DNA of 64,000 nt from JAJEBT01 sp965221485 (GTDB taxonomy: Bacteria > Pseudomonadota > Alphaproteobacteria > MPNO01 > UBA830), in assembly GCA_965221485.1 (NCBI GenBank), contig OZ244893.1, positions 744,001 through 808,000 on the forward strand, read 5' to 3'. Below, one piece after another: positions 34,175 through 42,898 of this stretch. A program made the translations under genes and the position numbers. The first letter of the stretch is position 1. Every line of letters starts with the position of its first letter. The notes beneath the pieces are model-generated. The model was not told the origin of the DNA, ran no database searches, and was given only the letters and a program-made list of their open reading frames with translations.

Positions 34175-35484
34175 TGGATATGAGGTCTCCGGGCCCGCAA
34201 GCCATGAAGCATGAGGGATTCTTTTCGATGGGGTTGGCCTCCGCCGACCCGGAACTGGCCGCCGCAATTGGCGACGAAATGAAGCGTCAGCAGAATCAGA
34301 TTGAACTGATTGCTTCAGAAAATATCGTGTCACAAGCGGTCCTCGAGGCAGCGGGTTCCGTCCTGACCAACAAATATGCCGAGGGTTATTCAGGCCGGCG
34401 CTATTACGGCGGCTGTGAATTCGTTGATGTTGCCGAAGACCTTGCAATCGAGCGGGCCCGAAAGCTGTTTGGTTGCGCCTTTGCCAATGTGCAGCCCCAT
34501 TCGGGCGCCCAGGCCAACAGCGCGGTGTTTTTTGCCCTGTTGAAGCCGACCGACACGATTCTCGGACTTTCGCTGGCGGCCGGAGGACACCTGACCCATG
34601 GGGCTCCGCCCAGCCTGTCGGGAAAATGGCTGAACGCTGTTCAGTATGGTGTTCGTCGCGATGACGGACTGATCGACTTTGAACAGGTCGAACAGCTGGC
34701 GATGCAACACCGCCCCAAACTAATCATCGCAGGGGGATCGGCTTATCCCAGGATACTGGACTTCCGGAAGTTCCGTGAGATTGCCGATGCCTGTGAGGCG
34801 CTCCTGATGGTCGACATGGCGCATTTTGCCGGGCTGGTTGCGGCGGGAGTGCACCCCAGTCCTTTCCCTCATGCCCATGTCGTTACGACGACCACGCACA
34901 AGACCCTGCGCGGCCCCCGGGGCGGAATGATCCTGACAAACGATGAGGCGATTGCCAGGCGGATCAATTCCGCCGTGTTCCCGGGAACCCAGGGTGGACC
35001 GCTCATGCATGTGGTGGCGGCAAAGGCGGCGGCGTTTGGTGAGGCACTCAAGCCGGAATTCGCGGTCTATTCGAAGGCCGTCGTACAAAATGCGAAGGTT
35101 CTCTCGGAGACATTGTCTGCTGGTGGCCTGGATATCGTAACCGGTGGGACCGATACACATCTTCTGCTGGTCGACTTGCGGGCCAAGGGATTGACCGGAA
35201 AGCTCGCGGAGGTGAGCCTGGAAGCAGCCGGGATTACCTGCAACAAGAATGGTGTGCCGTTCGATCCCGAAAAACCGACCGTGACTTCCGGTATCAGACT
35301 TGGCTCGCCCGCAGCAACGACGCGGGGTTTTGGAGAGGGAGAATTCCGGAAGGTTGGTGAAATGGTCCTCACCGTTCTGGATGGTCTCGCATCCGGGTCA
35401 AATGACAATACAGAGATTGAGAACCGGGTAAGGGCGCAGGTGCACGCCATGTGTCAGCTCTTCCCCATATACGCCCATTCATGA
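34174..35484 (+). CDS. glyA: Serine hydroxymethyltransferase
   Basis: A 436-residue PLP enzyme that converts serine and tetrahydrofolate to glycine and methylene-THF. The substrate region IELIASENIVSQAVLEAAGS and GRRYYGGCEFVD are intact. The PLP lysine lies in VTTTTHKTLRGPRGG, and the C-terminal TSGIRLGSPAATTRG is standard. The ATG at 34174 follows AAGGAG at ideal spacing and overlaps the rpiB stop. The nrdR gene follows 19 bases after the stop. The enzyme supplies one-carbon units for purine, thymidylate and methionine synthesis. Confidence 0.95.
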   Translation: MDMRSPGPQAMKHEGFFSMGLASADPELAAAIGDEMKRQQNQIELIASENIVSQAVLEAAGSVLTNKYAEGYSGRRYYGGCEFVDVAEDLAIERARKLFGCAFANVQPHSGAQANSAVFFALLKPTDTILGLSLAAGGHLTHGAPPSLSGKWLNAVQYGVRRDDGLIDFEQVEQLAMQHRPKLIIAGGSAYPRILDFRKFREIADACEALLMVDMAHFAGLVAAGVHPSPFPHAHVVTTTTHKTLRGPRGGMILTNDEAIARRINSAVFPGTQGGPLMHVVAAKAAAFGEALKPEFAVYSKAVVQNAKVLSETLSAGGLDIVTGGTDTHLLLVDLRAKGLTGKLAEVSLEAAGITCNKNGVPFDPEKPTVTSGIRLGSPAATTRGFGEGEFRKVGEMVLTVLDGLASGSNDNTEIENRVRAQVHAMCQLFPIYAHS

Positions 35485-35503
35485 GTATCAGGGGAGATGA
35501 TTA

Positions 35504-35968
35504 ATGAAGTGTCCGTTTTGCGGATCAGACAATACCCAGGTGAAGGATTCCCGTCCCACAGAAGACAATTCGGCAATTCGCCGGCGACGGGCCTGTAACG
35601 ACTGCGGAATGCGATTTACAACTTTCGAGCGGATTCAGTTGCGGGAAATCACCGTCGTCAAGTCGGATGGCAGACGCGAGCCCATCGATCGTGACAAGCT
35701 GGTCAAGTCAATGGAAATCGCGCTTCGCAAACGCGACGTTGATCGTGACAGGGTTGAACGTGCGATCAGTGGAATCATCCGTCGCATCGAAAGTTCGGCC
35801 ACTGCAGAAGTCACGTCGCGCCAGATCGGTCAGCTCGTCATGGATGCACTGGACCAGCTCGATCAGGTCGCCTACATCCGGTTCGCCTCGGTTTACAGGG
35901 ACTTCCGCGAAGCCAGTGATTTCGAGGACTTTGTGGAACAGCTTAACGTCAGTGACGAGGTCCATTGA
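35504..35968 (+). CDS. nrdR: Transcriptional repressor NrdR
   Basis: A 154-residue repressor of ribonucleotide reductase genes. The N-terminal zinc ribbon is complete: CPFCGSDN at the start and CNDCGMRF near residue 31, separated by RRRRA. An ATP-cone domain (about residues 49-139) senses ATP and dATP. It binds NrdR boxes near nrd promoters; none are apparent here. The ATG is preceded by GGGGAGA. The ribD frame overlaps its tail. Confidence 0.95.
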   Translation: MKCPFCGSDNTQVKDSRPTEDNSAIRRRRACNDCGMRFTTFERIQLREITVVKSDGRREPIDRDKLVKSMEIALRKRDVDRDRVERAISGIIRRIESSATAEVTSRQIGQLVMDALDQLDQVAYIRFASVYRDFREASDFEDFVEQLNVSDEVH

Positions 35969-37085
35969 CCAGCGGTTCATGCGACTTGCGATCGGCCTTG
36001 CCGGTCGCGCGGAGGGCTGTGTTGCGCCGAATCCCTCTGTCGGCTGTGTCATTGTGCAGAATGGCGCCGTGGTCGGACGCGGCTGGACCGGAACCGGAGG
36101 GCGCCCACATGCGGAGACGCAGGCCCTGCAGTGTGCAGGCCTCGCAGTGCGTGGCGCAACAGCCTACGTCTCACTTGAACCCTGTGCCCATCACGGCCAG
36201 ACCCCGCCCTGTGCAGACGCGCTTGTCGATGCCGGAATCGTCCGGGTTGTCGTGGGCGTGACCGACCCGGACCCCCGCGTGAACGGAGCCGGGATCAGAC
36301 GGCTTGAAGCGGCCGGAATCAAGGTGGAGACAGGCGTCTGTGCCGAGGAAGCGGCCCGGTCTGTCCGTCCGTTTGTCACAAGGGTGCGCGACAGGCGTCC
36401 GTTCGTGACGGTCAAGACTGCGACCACGCTCGATGGGCGGATTGCAACGATTACCGGGAAAAGCCAGTGGATAACCGGGCCGGAAGCCCGGGCTGTCGTG
36501 CATGGGCTGAGAGCGCGCACTGACGCCATACTTGTGGGTGGCCAGACCGCAATCGCCGACGATCCGGCGCTGACCTGCCGGCTTCCGGGACTCGATGATC
36601 GATCACCCGTCCGCATTATCCTGGCGGGGGCTGAGCCGCTGCACCGGTCGCTTCGCGTTATTGCTACGGCGGACAAGGTTCCGACCTGGATATTGCTTGC
36701 GCAGGGTCCGCGCGCCGAGACGGGGCGAATCTATCGTGACGCTGGCGCGAGGGTCCTTGAAGTCTCTCCCGACGCCGATGGACGGCCCGACCTGCCTGCA
36801 GCCATGGGCATCCTTGCGGAGGAGGGCATCACGAGCCTGATGGTCGAGGGGGGCGGGCGAGTCATCGCTGCATTCCTGCGGCACGAACTGGTGGACCGGA
36901 TTGTCTGGTTTCGGGGTTCGCAGGTCATCGGCGGTGATGGAATTCCGGTGCTTTCGAATCTGGGTGTACGTGATCTTGACGAGGCACCGCGATTCGAAAG
37001 GATCTCGACACGACCGGCCGGAGCCAGCCTGGTCGAAACCTACGAACGGAGCAATTGGGGGGCGTCATGTTTACAGGGATCATAA
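35952..37085 (+). CDS. ribD: Bifunctional riboflavin deaminase/reductase RibD
   Basis: About 377 residues. The N-terminal deaminase carries the zinc motif HAE (GGRPHAETQAL) and PCAHHGQTPPCADAL; the C-terminal reductase starts near residue 150 (PFVTVKTATTLDGRIAT) and includes LMVEGGGRVIAAFL. It deaminates the pyrimidine and reduces the ribosyl side chain of the GTP cyclohydrolase product. The start given is GTG 35952, overlapping nrdR by 17 bases; ATG 35979 is an alternative that would trim the first helix. Its end overlaps ribE. Confidence 0.92.
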   Translation: MTRSIDQRFMRLAIGLAGRAEGCVAPNPSVGCVIVQNGAVVGRGWTGTGGRPHAETQALQCAGLAVRGATAYVSLEPCAHHGQTPPCADALVDAGIVRVVVGVTDPDPRVNGAGIRRLEAAGIKVETGVCAEEAARSVRPFVTRVRDRRPFVTVKTATTLDGRIATITGKSQWITGPEARAVVHGLRARTDAILVGGQTAIADDPALTCRLPGLDDRSPVRIILAGAEPLHRSLRVIATADKVPTWILLAQGPRAETGRIYRDAGARVLEVSPDADGRPDLPAAMGILAEEGITSLMVEGGGRVIAAFLRHELVDRIVWFRGSQVIGGDGIPVLSNLGVRDLDEAPRFERISTRPAGASLVETYERSNWGASCLQGS

Positions 37086-37654
37086 CGGATCTCGGACGGG
37101 TCAGGGCTCGCGAACAAAAGGGAGATACACGGTTCGAAATCGAAACGACCTGGGATACCGATGGCATCGCAATTGGCGCTTCCATCGCCTGTTCAGGTCC
37201 GTGCCTGACCGTCGTCGAAAAAGGTCCGGACTGGTTTGCCGTCGAGGCCTCGGCCGAAACGCTCGATCGAACCACATTGGGATCCTGGCAACGCGGCACG
37301 TCCGTCAACCTTGAGCGGGCAATGCGGATAGGAGATGAACTGGGGGGGCATATCGTATCTGGCCACATTGATGACGTTGCGGAAATCCTGGAGATGACGC
37401 CGGAGGGAGACAGCTGCCGGTTCGCGTTTCTGGGGCCCGAGCGTCTGGCAAAATTTATCGCACCGAAGGGGTCGGTAGCTCTCGACGGTGTGTCGCTGAC
37501 CGTGAATGAAGTTGACGAAGCGCGCTTCACCGTCAACATTATCAGCCATACCCGTGCGGTGACCGGGTTCGGCCAATGCCGGGTAGGAGACAGTGTCAAT
37601 CTGGAAATTGACATGTTGGCGCGATATGTAGCGCGTCTGGTGCAAGGAGATTGA
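37067..37654 (+). CDS. ribE: Riboflavin synthase alpha subunit
   Basis: A 195-residue trimer-forming enzyme that dismutates two 6,7-dimethyl-8-ribityllumazine molecules into riboflavin. The typical MFTGIITDLG start is followed by two homologous lumazine-binding barrels; SIACSGPCLTVVE and GSVALDGVSLTVNEV are the matching blocks of the two halves, and the GHIVSGHIDDVA motif lies between. The ATG at 37067 lies inside the ribD tail (19-base overlap), and the ribB GTG follows three bases after its stop. Confidence 0.94.
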   Translation: MFTGIITDLGRVRAREQKGDTRFEIETTWDTDGIAIGASIACSGPCLTVVEKGPDWFAVEASAETLDRTTLGSWQRGTSVNLERAMRIGDELGGHIVSGHIDDVAEILEMTPEGDSCRFAFLGPERLAKFIAPKGSVALDGVSLTVNEVDEARFTVNIISHTRAVTGFGQCRVGDSVNLEIDMLARYVARLVQGD

Positions 37655-37657
37655 CAG

Positions 37658-38890
37658 GTGGCGCGCAAGAGATTGTCCATTGTAGACCCGGAAGGCCAGC
37701 CTCCGGATCGCGACACGGAGGAGCTCAGGGGCTTTCTTTCGCCGATCACAGACGTGATCGAAGACATCCGGAATGGGCGGATGGTCATTGTCGTCGATGA
37801 CGAGGATCGCGAGAACGAGGGAGACCTCGTCGTGGCGGCGCAGATGGCGACCCCCGACGCAATCAATTTCATGGCAAGGTTTGGTCGCGGACTGATCTGT
37901 TTGTCAATGACTGCGGATCGTATAGATCAACTCGGCCTCTCGATGATGTCCAGTGACAACCGGTCCAGACATGAGACGGCTTTCACGATTTCCATAGAGG
38001 CGCGGGAAGGTGTGACGACCGGAATTTCCGCTTCGGACCGGGCCAGAACCATCGCCGTGGCCATCGATCCCAGCCACGGGCCGAACGATATTGTGACCCC
38101 CGGGCATGTCTTTCCGCTCCGGGCCCGTGATGGTGGTGTCCTGGTGCGAACTGGCCATACGGAGGCTGCGGTTGATCTGGCTCGCCTGGCCGGGCTCAAT
38201 CCTTCGGGGGTGATATGCGAGATCATGAACGAGGATGGCACGATGGCGCGCCTTCCCGATCTGGTAAAATTCGCTCAGTTTCATGGTCTCAAGATCGCGA
38301 CCATTGCTGATCTCATTGCCCATCGGTTGCGCCACGACAGCATCGTAGAACGATCGCTGACAACGCGTATTTCGCGTCGTTACGGAGGCGACTTTCGCCT
38401 GATTCTCTATCGCAACAAGGTCTCGAATGCGGAGCATCTCGTGCTGGTGAAGGGAGATATCGAAGGTGATGAACCGGTGCTGGTCAGAATGCACGCGGTC
38501 AATATTCTCGATGACATGATCCACGACACCACCAATATGCGGGAATTCGAACTGGAATCATCAATCCGAACCATCGGGGCCGAGGGCAGGGGCGCCATCG
38601 TCATCATTCGCGAACCGTGGGCAGAACGATTGTCAAACCAGGTTCGGGCACGCCACCGCGTTCCCTCTGACCCCCTGTCCGCATCGGCGGAGATTTCGGT
38701 ACAGCCCGAAGAAGGTCGGGAACTTGCGCCACCGGCGCTCAGGGATTTCGGGGTCGGGGCCCAGATTCTCAATGACCTCGGAATAAGAAAGCTGATTCTG
38801 TTGACCAACCGGTCCCGCGCGATCAAGGGTATTGTAGGTTTTGATCTGGCTGTGGTCGGGCGGCGGCCGATTCCGGCCCTGGAGGTGTGA
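37658..38890 (+). CDS. ribB: 3,4-dihydroxy-2-butanone-4-phosphate synthase with degenerate GTP cyclohydrolase II-like domain (RibBX type)
   Basis: A 410-residue two-domain protein. The N-terminal part (residues about 30-230) has the DHBP synthase acidic loop DDEDRENEGDLV and the HTEAAVDLARLAGL block and should be active. The C-terminal 180 residues align in layout with RibA, but the zinc cysteines and substrate motif are absent: where RibA has a C-G-D-V-F-G-S segment and C-x-C pair this protein has MHAVNILDDMIHDTTNM. It therefore fits the RibBX form described in Proteobacteria, in which the second domain lacks GTP cyclohydrolase II activity. A separate ribA should exist elsewhere in the genome. 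Confidence 0.88.
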   Translation: MARKRLSIVDPEGQPPDRDTEELRGFLSPITDVIEDIRNGRMVIVVDDEDRENEGDLVVAAQMATPDAINFMARFGRGLICLSMTADRIDQLGLSMMSSDNRSRHETAFTISIEAREGVTTGISASDRARTIAVAIDPSHGPNDIVTPGHVFPLRARDGGVLVRTGHTEAAVDLARLAGLNPSGVICEIMNEDGTMARLPDLVKFAQFHGLKIATIADLIAHRLRHDSIVERSLTTRISRRYGGDFRLILYRNKVSNAEHLVLVKGDIEGDEPVLVRMHAVNILDDMIHDTTNMREFELESSIRTIGAEGRGAIVIIREPWAERLSNQVRARHRVPSDPLSASAEISVQPEEGRELAPPALRDFGVGAQILNDLGIRKLILLTNRSRAIKGIVGFDLAVVGRRPIPALEV

Positions 38891-38894
38891 GATC

Positions 38895-39356
38895 GTGAGC
38901 AATCCCCATGTCATGGTCGTCGAGGCGCGGTTTTACAACCATATTGCCGATGAGATGATGAAGAGCGTGGTCGCCGAGCTCGAAGCGGCCAACGCGACCT
39001 GGGAGGCCTTTTCGGTGCCCGGTTCCTTCGAGTTGCCCGGCGCGATCCGGATGGCGATCGAGGCTGCGGACAGCCGGCCCCCGGAACGTCGGTTTGACGG
39101 CTTTATCGCGTTGGGCTGCGTCATCCGCGGTGAGACCAGCCATTATGATTATGTCTGTGCGGAAAGCGCCCGCGGGCTGAACGAACTTGTCCTCAGATAC
39201 GGAATTGCGCTCGGTTACGGCATTCTCACGACCGAGACCAGAGAGCAGGCCGAGGCGCGGGCGAGTCGCGGCCAACATGATCGTGGCGGTGCCGCAGCCC
39301 GCGCCTGTCTTGCCATGATCGAACTCAATCAGACCTTGCGACAATCGCTGCGATGA
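38895..39356 (+). CDS. ribH: 6,7-dimethyl-8-ribityllumazine synthase
   Basis: A 153-residue enzyme joining 3,4-dihydroxybutanone phosphate with the pyrimidine from RibD. The order VEARFYNHIADEM, FSVPGSFELPGAI and IALGCVIRGETSHYDYV is diagnostic; the catalytic His is in the last. The GTG at 38895 has GGAGG nine bases upstream; an open extension upstream overlaps ribB. The stop overlaps the nusB ATG, giving ATGA coupling in the conserved ribH–nusB pair. Confidence 0.93.
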   Translation: MSNPHVMVVEARFYNHIADEMMKSVVAELEAANATWEAFSVPGSFELPGAIRMAIEAADSRPPERRFDGFIALGCVIRGETSHYDYVCAESARGLNELVLRYGIALGYGILTTETREQAEARASRGQHDRGGAAARACLAMIELNQTLRQSLR

Positions 39357-39889
39357 GTGCCGAAGCCGACCCTGCGTCGCTGTGGTCGGCCCGGCGGCAT
39401 GCAGCGCGTCTTGCAGCTGTGCAGGCGCTTTACCAGATAGAACATGGGAAAGCCGCAACGGATGCAGTTATCTCCGAATTCATTGAATTTCGCTTCAGCG
39501 AAAGCAGTGAGGCTGGGGGCGGGGTTGACCCTGATCCGGTCCTGTTCCGTACCCTGGTTCAGGGTGTGGGGGAGCAGCTGGCTGTTCTGGACAGTCTCAT
39601 CCTGAATGCTCTCGACAAGCGGTGGACGCCGGAAAGGATGGCGCTGGTGTTGCGCGCGATCCTGCGTGCGGGGACCTTCGAACTGCAGTTTCGCCAGGGG
39701 ACGCCAGCGCGGGTGGTCATCAATGAATATGTGGACCTGGCGCACGCCTTTTTTGATGGTCCCGAGTCACGGCTCGTCAATGCTGTGCTTGATGGGGTCG
39801 CGCGCAGCCTGAGGTCAGGAGAGTTCGCGGCAAGCGAAGACAGGAACGAAATAACGGCACCGGGAACAGCTTGTCCTCCGACAGCGTGA
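39353..39889 (+). CDS. nusB: Transcription antitermination factor NusB
   Basis: A 178-residue all-helical protein that with NusE binds boxA RNA for rRNA antitermination. Recognised from ARRHAARLAAVQALYQIE, LDSLILNALDKRWTPERMALVLRAILRAGTFEL and INEYVDLAHAFFDG with VNAVLDGVAR. It starts within the ribH stop. The C-terminal 20 residues are extra and unconserved. Confidence 0.92.
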   Translation: MSAEADPASLWSARRHAARLAAVQALYQIEHGKAATDAVISEFIEFRFSESSEAGGGVDPDPVLFRTLVQGVGEQLAVLDSLILNALDKRWTPERMALVLRAILRAGTFELQFRQGTPARVVINEYVDLAHAFFDGPESRLVNAVLDGVARSLRSGEFAASEDRNEITAPGTACPPTA

Positions 39890-40336
39890 GGCCGTGCCGA
39901 TTGCAGCAAGAAAGGGATGTGAGCCCGCTTCGGTATCGTCGGAATCAGGTGGCTCCTATGGCAGTGGCCCATTGCTTGCGAACGGGTCTGCATGTGGCCG
40001 GGCCCGGCTGCAGGGGTGCAACCTGGGGCACCGCTCATGAATATGGTGGTGCTGGCAGTTTCTCGTCGAAACGGGATTTTTCGTTTCCTGTGCTACGCTC
40101 GTTGCCCGGGGCATGACAGGATGGGCCAGCTCATGGAACGTATCCCTGGTCTTTGGCTGGCGGCAGCGGCTTCGGGCGGCCCTCCTCGCGATACGGAGAA
40201 CATGTTTCGTATGATGGCCGGGTTTGGAAACACGGGCTGTACCGGTTCTGAATGATGGAGCCTGCACACTCAGGACAGAAACGGGTCCACGCATTGCGCA
40301 GGCTGTTGCAACCGGTGCAAGGGACCAGTGCGCAGA
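39890..40336. other. Intergenic region between nusB and thiL
   Basis: About 450 bases with no recognisable gene. It contains a GAAACG/CGTTTC inverted repeat near 40070 flanking a T-run, and no TPP or FMN riboswitch motif. thiL often follows nusB directly; here it is displaced, so it may have its own promoter. Confidence 0.45.
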
Positions 40337-41326
40337 ATGCCTGAGCCCGCGCGGCCGCGGCGAGGTGAGTTCGCCCTGATCGCAGAACTCCTGGCACCGC
40401 TGGGATGTGGAGACCACCGCGCGCTCGGATTTGCCGATGACGCTGCGTTGTTGCCGCAACGGTCAGGTCTGGAAACCGTTGTCACGACGGACACCTGTGT
40501 CGGTGGCGTCCATTTTTGGGAAGACGATCCGGCCGGGGTCATCGCAAGCCGCCTGTTGCGGGTCAATCTTTCCGATCTTGCGGCCATGGCAGCCCGACCT
40601 GATGCCTATTTTCTGAACCTTGTTCTTCCTGACTGGGTCGGAGACCAATGGCTGGAGGAGTTTGCGGCCGGGCTTGGCCGGGACCAGGCCTTGTTCGGGA
40701 TCCGCTTGCTGGGGGGCGACGTCACGCGCACAGGGGGTCCTCTGGTTGTGTCAGTCACAGCGGTGGGAGAGGTGCCTGATGGTGCTGCTGTCCGGCGGAG
40801 CGGCGCGCGAGCAGGTGATCTCGTTCTGGTGTCGGGAACAATCGGTGATGCGACCCTGGGACGCCTTGAGAAACAGCAGCCGTCGGGACAGCAATGCCGG
40901 GAAGCCCTGATCCAGCGTTTCCGGACCCCTGAACCACGTGTTCAGCTGGGGCAGAACCTGTCGGGAATTGCCACTGCAATGGCAGATGTATCGGACGGAC
41001 TGATCGCGGATATTGAGCATATCTGTTCGGCTTCGGCGGTTTCTGCCAGCATTTGCATGGACGCCGTTCCCCTGTCGCCAGAGGTCAGGACCGCCGTGGA
41101 AGACGGGGAGATCAGACTGACAGATCTGCTGACTGGCGGTGACGACTATGAACTGGTTTTTGCGGTGCCCCCGGAATTCGCACCGCTCGCTCGAGACGCA
41201 GGGCGAAAGGCCGGAGTCCCGGTCACAGAAATCGGAACATTCACAGAAGGGGGAGGTATCGTTATGATCCGCGCCAGCGATGGCCGGCTCGTGACGATCA
41301 CGGAGACAGGGTATCGCCATTTCTGA
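40337..41326 (+). CDS. thiL: Thiamine-monophosphate kinase
   Basis: A 329-residue kinase of the PurM/SelD fold that phosphorylates thiamine monophosphate to thiamine diphosphate. Standard blocks: GEFALIAELLAPL, the GFADDAALL acidic metal motif, VTTDTCVGGVHFWEDDPA, NLSDLAAMAARP and the C-terminal LLTGGDDYELVFA. The ATG at 40337 is chosen; an in-frame GTG nine bases upstream is possible. It lies downstream of nusB, a usual neighbour. Confidence 0.93.
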   Translation: MPEPARPRRGEFALIAELLAPLGCGDHRALGFADDAALLPQRSGLETVVTTDTCVGGVHFWEDDPAGVIASRLLRVNLSDLAAMAARPDAYFLNLVLPDWVGDQWLEEFAAGLGRDQALFGIRLLGGDVTRTGGPLVVSVTAVGEVPDGAAVRRSGARAGDLVLVSGTIGDATLGRLEKQQPSGQQCREALIQRFRTPEPRVQLGQNLSGIATAMADVSDGLIADIEHICSASAVSASICMDAVPLSPEVRTAVEDGEIRLTDLLTGGDDYELVFAVPPEFAPLARDAGRKAGVPVTEIGTFTEGGGIVMIRASDGRLVTITETGYRHF

Positions 41327-41395
41327 TTGCATCAGATGGGAGCGTTCCGGATTGCTGGGACCCGTTGAAGCACGACCCGTAAGGGCAAGGGCAGA

Positions 41396-42595
41396 ATGAT
41401 TGCAAGCACTGTAAAAAAGAATGTCCTGTTGTTGGCCTCAAGTCAGGCCCTTTTCATGACATCGACATCGGCGATCATTGCAACGGCCCCGATTGTTGGC
41501 GGAATGTTGCTGACCGAGGACAAGGCACTGGCAACATTACCGGTTGCCCTTCAGTTCGTGTCCATGGCCATCACCACGATTCCCGCCTCGCTTTACATGG
41601 GCCGGGTCGGGCGCAGTATGGGTTTCGTGACCGGCGCGGCGATCGGTGTCGTTGGCGGCCTCACCGGCGCTTATGCCATCATGACGGGGAGCTTTCTGAT
41701 CTTTTGCCTGGCCTGCATGCTGATCGGAAGCTTCAACGGCTTTTGTCATTATTTTCGTTTCGCTGCAGCCGATTCGGCGCCCGCCGATTACCGCAGCAAG
41801 GCGATTTCCTATGTTCTTGCCGGCAGCGTCGTGGCCGCCTTTCTTGGACCCATGCTGGCACGCAATACCGTCGACCTGCTCCCCTACAGTTTCGCCGGAG
41901 TCTTCCTGTCCCTGGTCGGGGTCTATGTGCTCATCGCATGTATTGTCAGTTTTATTGATGTTCCCCTGCCAACAAGGTCGGAACGGAAGCAGAGTGGCCG
42001 GCCCCTGTCGGAGATCGTGAAGCAACCAAAGTTCATCATTGCGGTTTGCGCGGCAACATTCGGCTATCTCGTCATGTCTTTCCTCATGACCGTGACGCCG
42101 ATCGCGATGCAAGTCTGCGGTTTCTCCTTTTCCGAATCGTCATATGTCATTCAGGCTCATGTGCTCGGCATGTTCGTTCCGGCGTTTTTCACAGGCCATC
42201 TGATTGCCCGCTATGGCGTTTACAGGATCCTGATCGCAGGGGTGCTTCTCAATCTCGCCTCGATCGCGATCAATCTCTCCGGGATCCAATTCCTGAATTT
42301 TCTTTCAGCGCTGGTACTGGTCGGGATTGGCTGGAACTTCCTGTTTACCGCAGGCACGGCGCTGGTTACCGAAACCTACAGACCGGAGGAAAAGGCGAGG
42401 GTACAGGGGCTGAACGATTTCGTGATCTGGGGAACGATCTCTGTCGGGGCGGTCGCCTCTGGCGTGGTTCAGCATTCCGTTGGCTGGAGTGCCGTCAATC
42501 TGATCATGGCGCCGCTTGTCATTATCGTCCTGGTCACCACGTTGTGGCTCCGCTCCAGCCTCAATCGAGGCCCAGCCGAACGTTCTGCGGCCTGA
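41396..42595 (+). CDS. Major facilitator superfamily transporter
   Basis: A 399-residue membrane protein with about twelve hydrophobic helices in two halves. The MFS loop-2/3 signature is degenerate: LYMGRVGRSMGF. No substrate-specific motif is apparent; overall pattern fits small drug or metabolite exporters of the Q/Bcr-like branch. The ATG at 41396 follows a weak AAGGGCAAGG. It is a single gene between thiL and hppA, with a hairpin just after it. Confidence 0.83.
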   Translation: MIASTVKKNVLLLASSQALFMTSTSAIIATAPIVGGMLLTEDKALATLPVALQFVSMAITTIPASLYMGRVGRSMGFVTGAAIGVVGGLTGAYAIMTGSFLIFCLACMLIGSFNGFCHYFRFAAADSAPADYRSKAISYVLAGSVVAAFLGPMLARNTVDLLPYSFAGVFLSLVGVYVLIACIVSFIDVPLPTRSERKQSGRPLSEIVKQPKFIIAVCAATFGYLVMSFLMTVTPIAMQVCGFSFSESSYVIQAHVLGMFVPAFFTGHLIARYGVYRILIAGVLLNLASIAINLSGIQFLNFLSALVLVGIGWNFLFTAGTALVTETYRPEEKARVQGLNDFVIWGTISVGAVASGVVQHSVGWSAVNLIMAPLVIIVLVTTLWLRSSLNRGPAERSAA

Positions 42596-42898
42596 AAGGC
42601 GGGAGGTTGCCGGGTTTCGGCCGGCAAGAATCTCTGCGCGCCCGGATCCCTTCGGGACTGGTGTCCGGCCGGGCCGTCTGCCCCCTACAGGACGAATCTG
42701 TCGCGAGCCGAGGCCCTGCCATTCCGTGAGTTTCCATGAATTGATCACCGGCAGCGAACATGAGGATTCTGGCAAGCCGCTTGCCATGTTCGAAAGCTTC
42801 TGCCATTTTCCGGCGCTCTCAGAATGTCTCCGGTGCAAGGGGCAATTTCGTCAGGCGCGCTCAAAGTATCCATCCTAAAAATCAGCAAGGAAATCGAA
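42596..42898. other. Intergenic region before hppA
   Basis: About 300 bases. A seven-pair hairpin (TTGCCGG with CCGGCAA, 42607-42627) follows the transporter stop but has no T-tract. No gene is visible. The hppA promoter is presumably here; AAGGA lies before its ATG. Confidence 0.45.

Noticed and set aside
37000..38900. FMN riboswitch controlling the riboflavin genes
   Set aside because: The rib genes overlap or nearly touch, leaving no space for the aptamer, and its conserved sequence is not seen before ribD.
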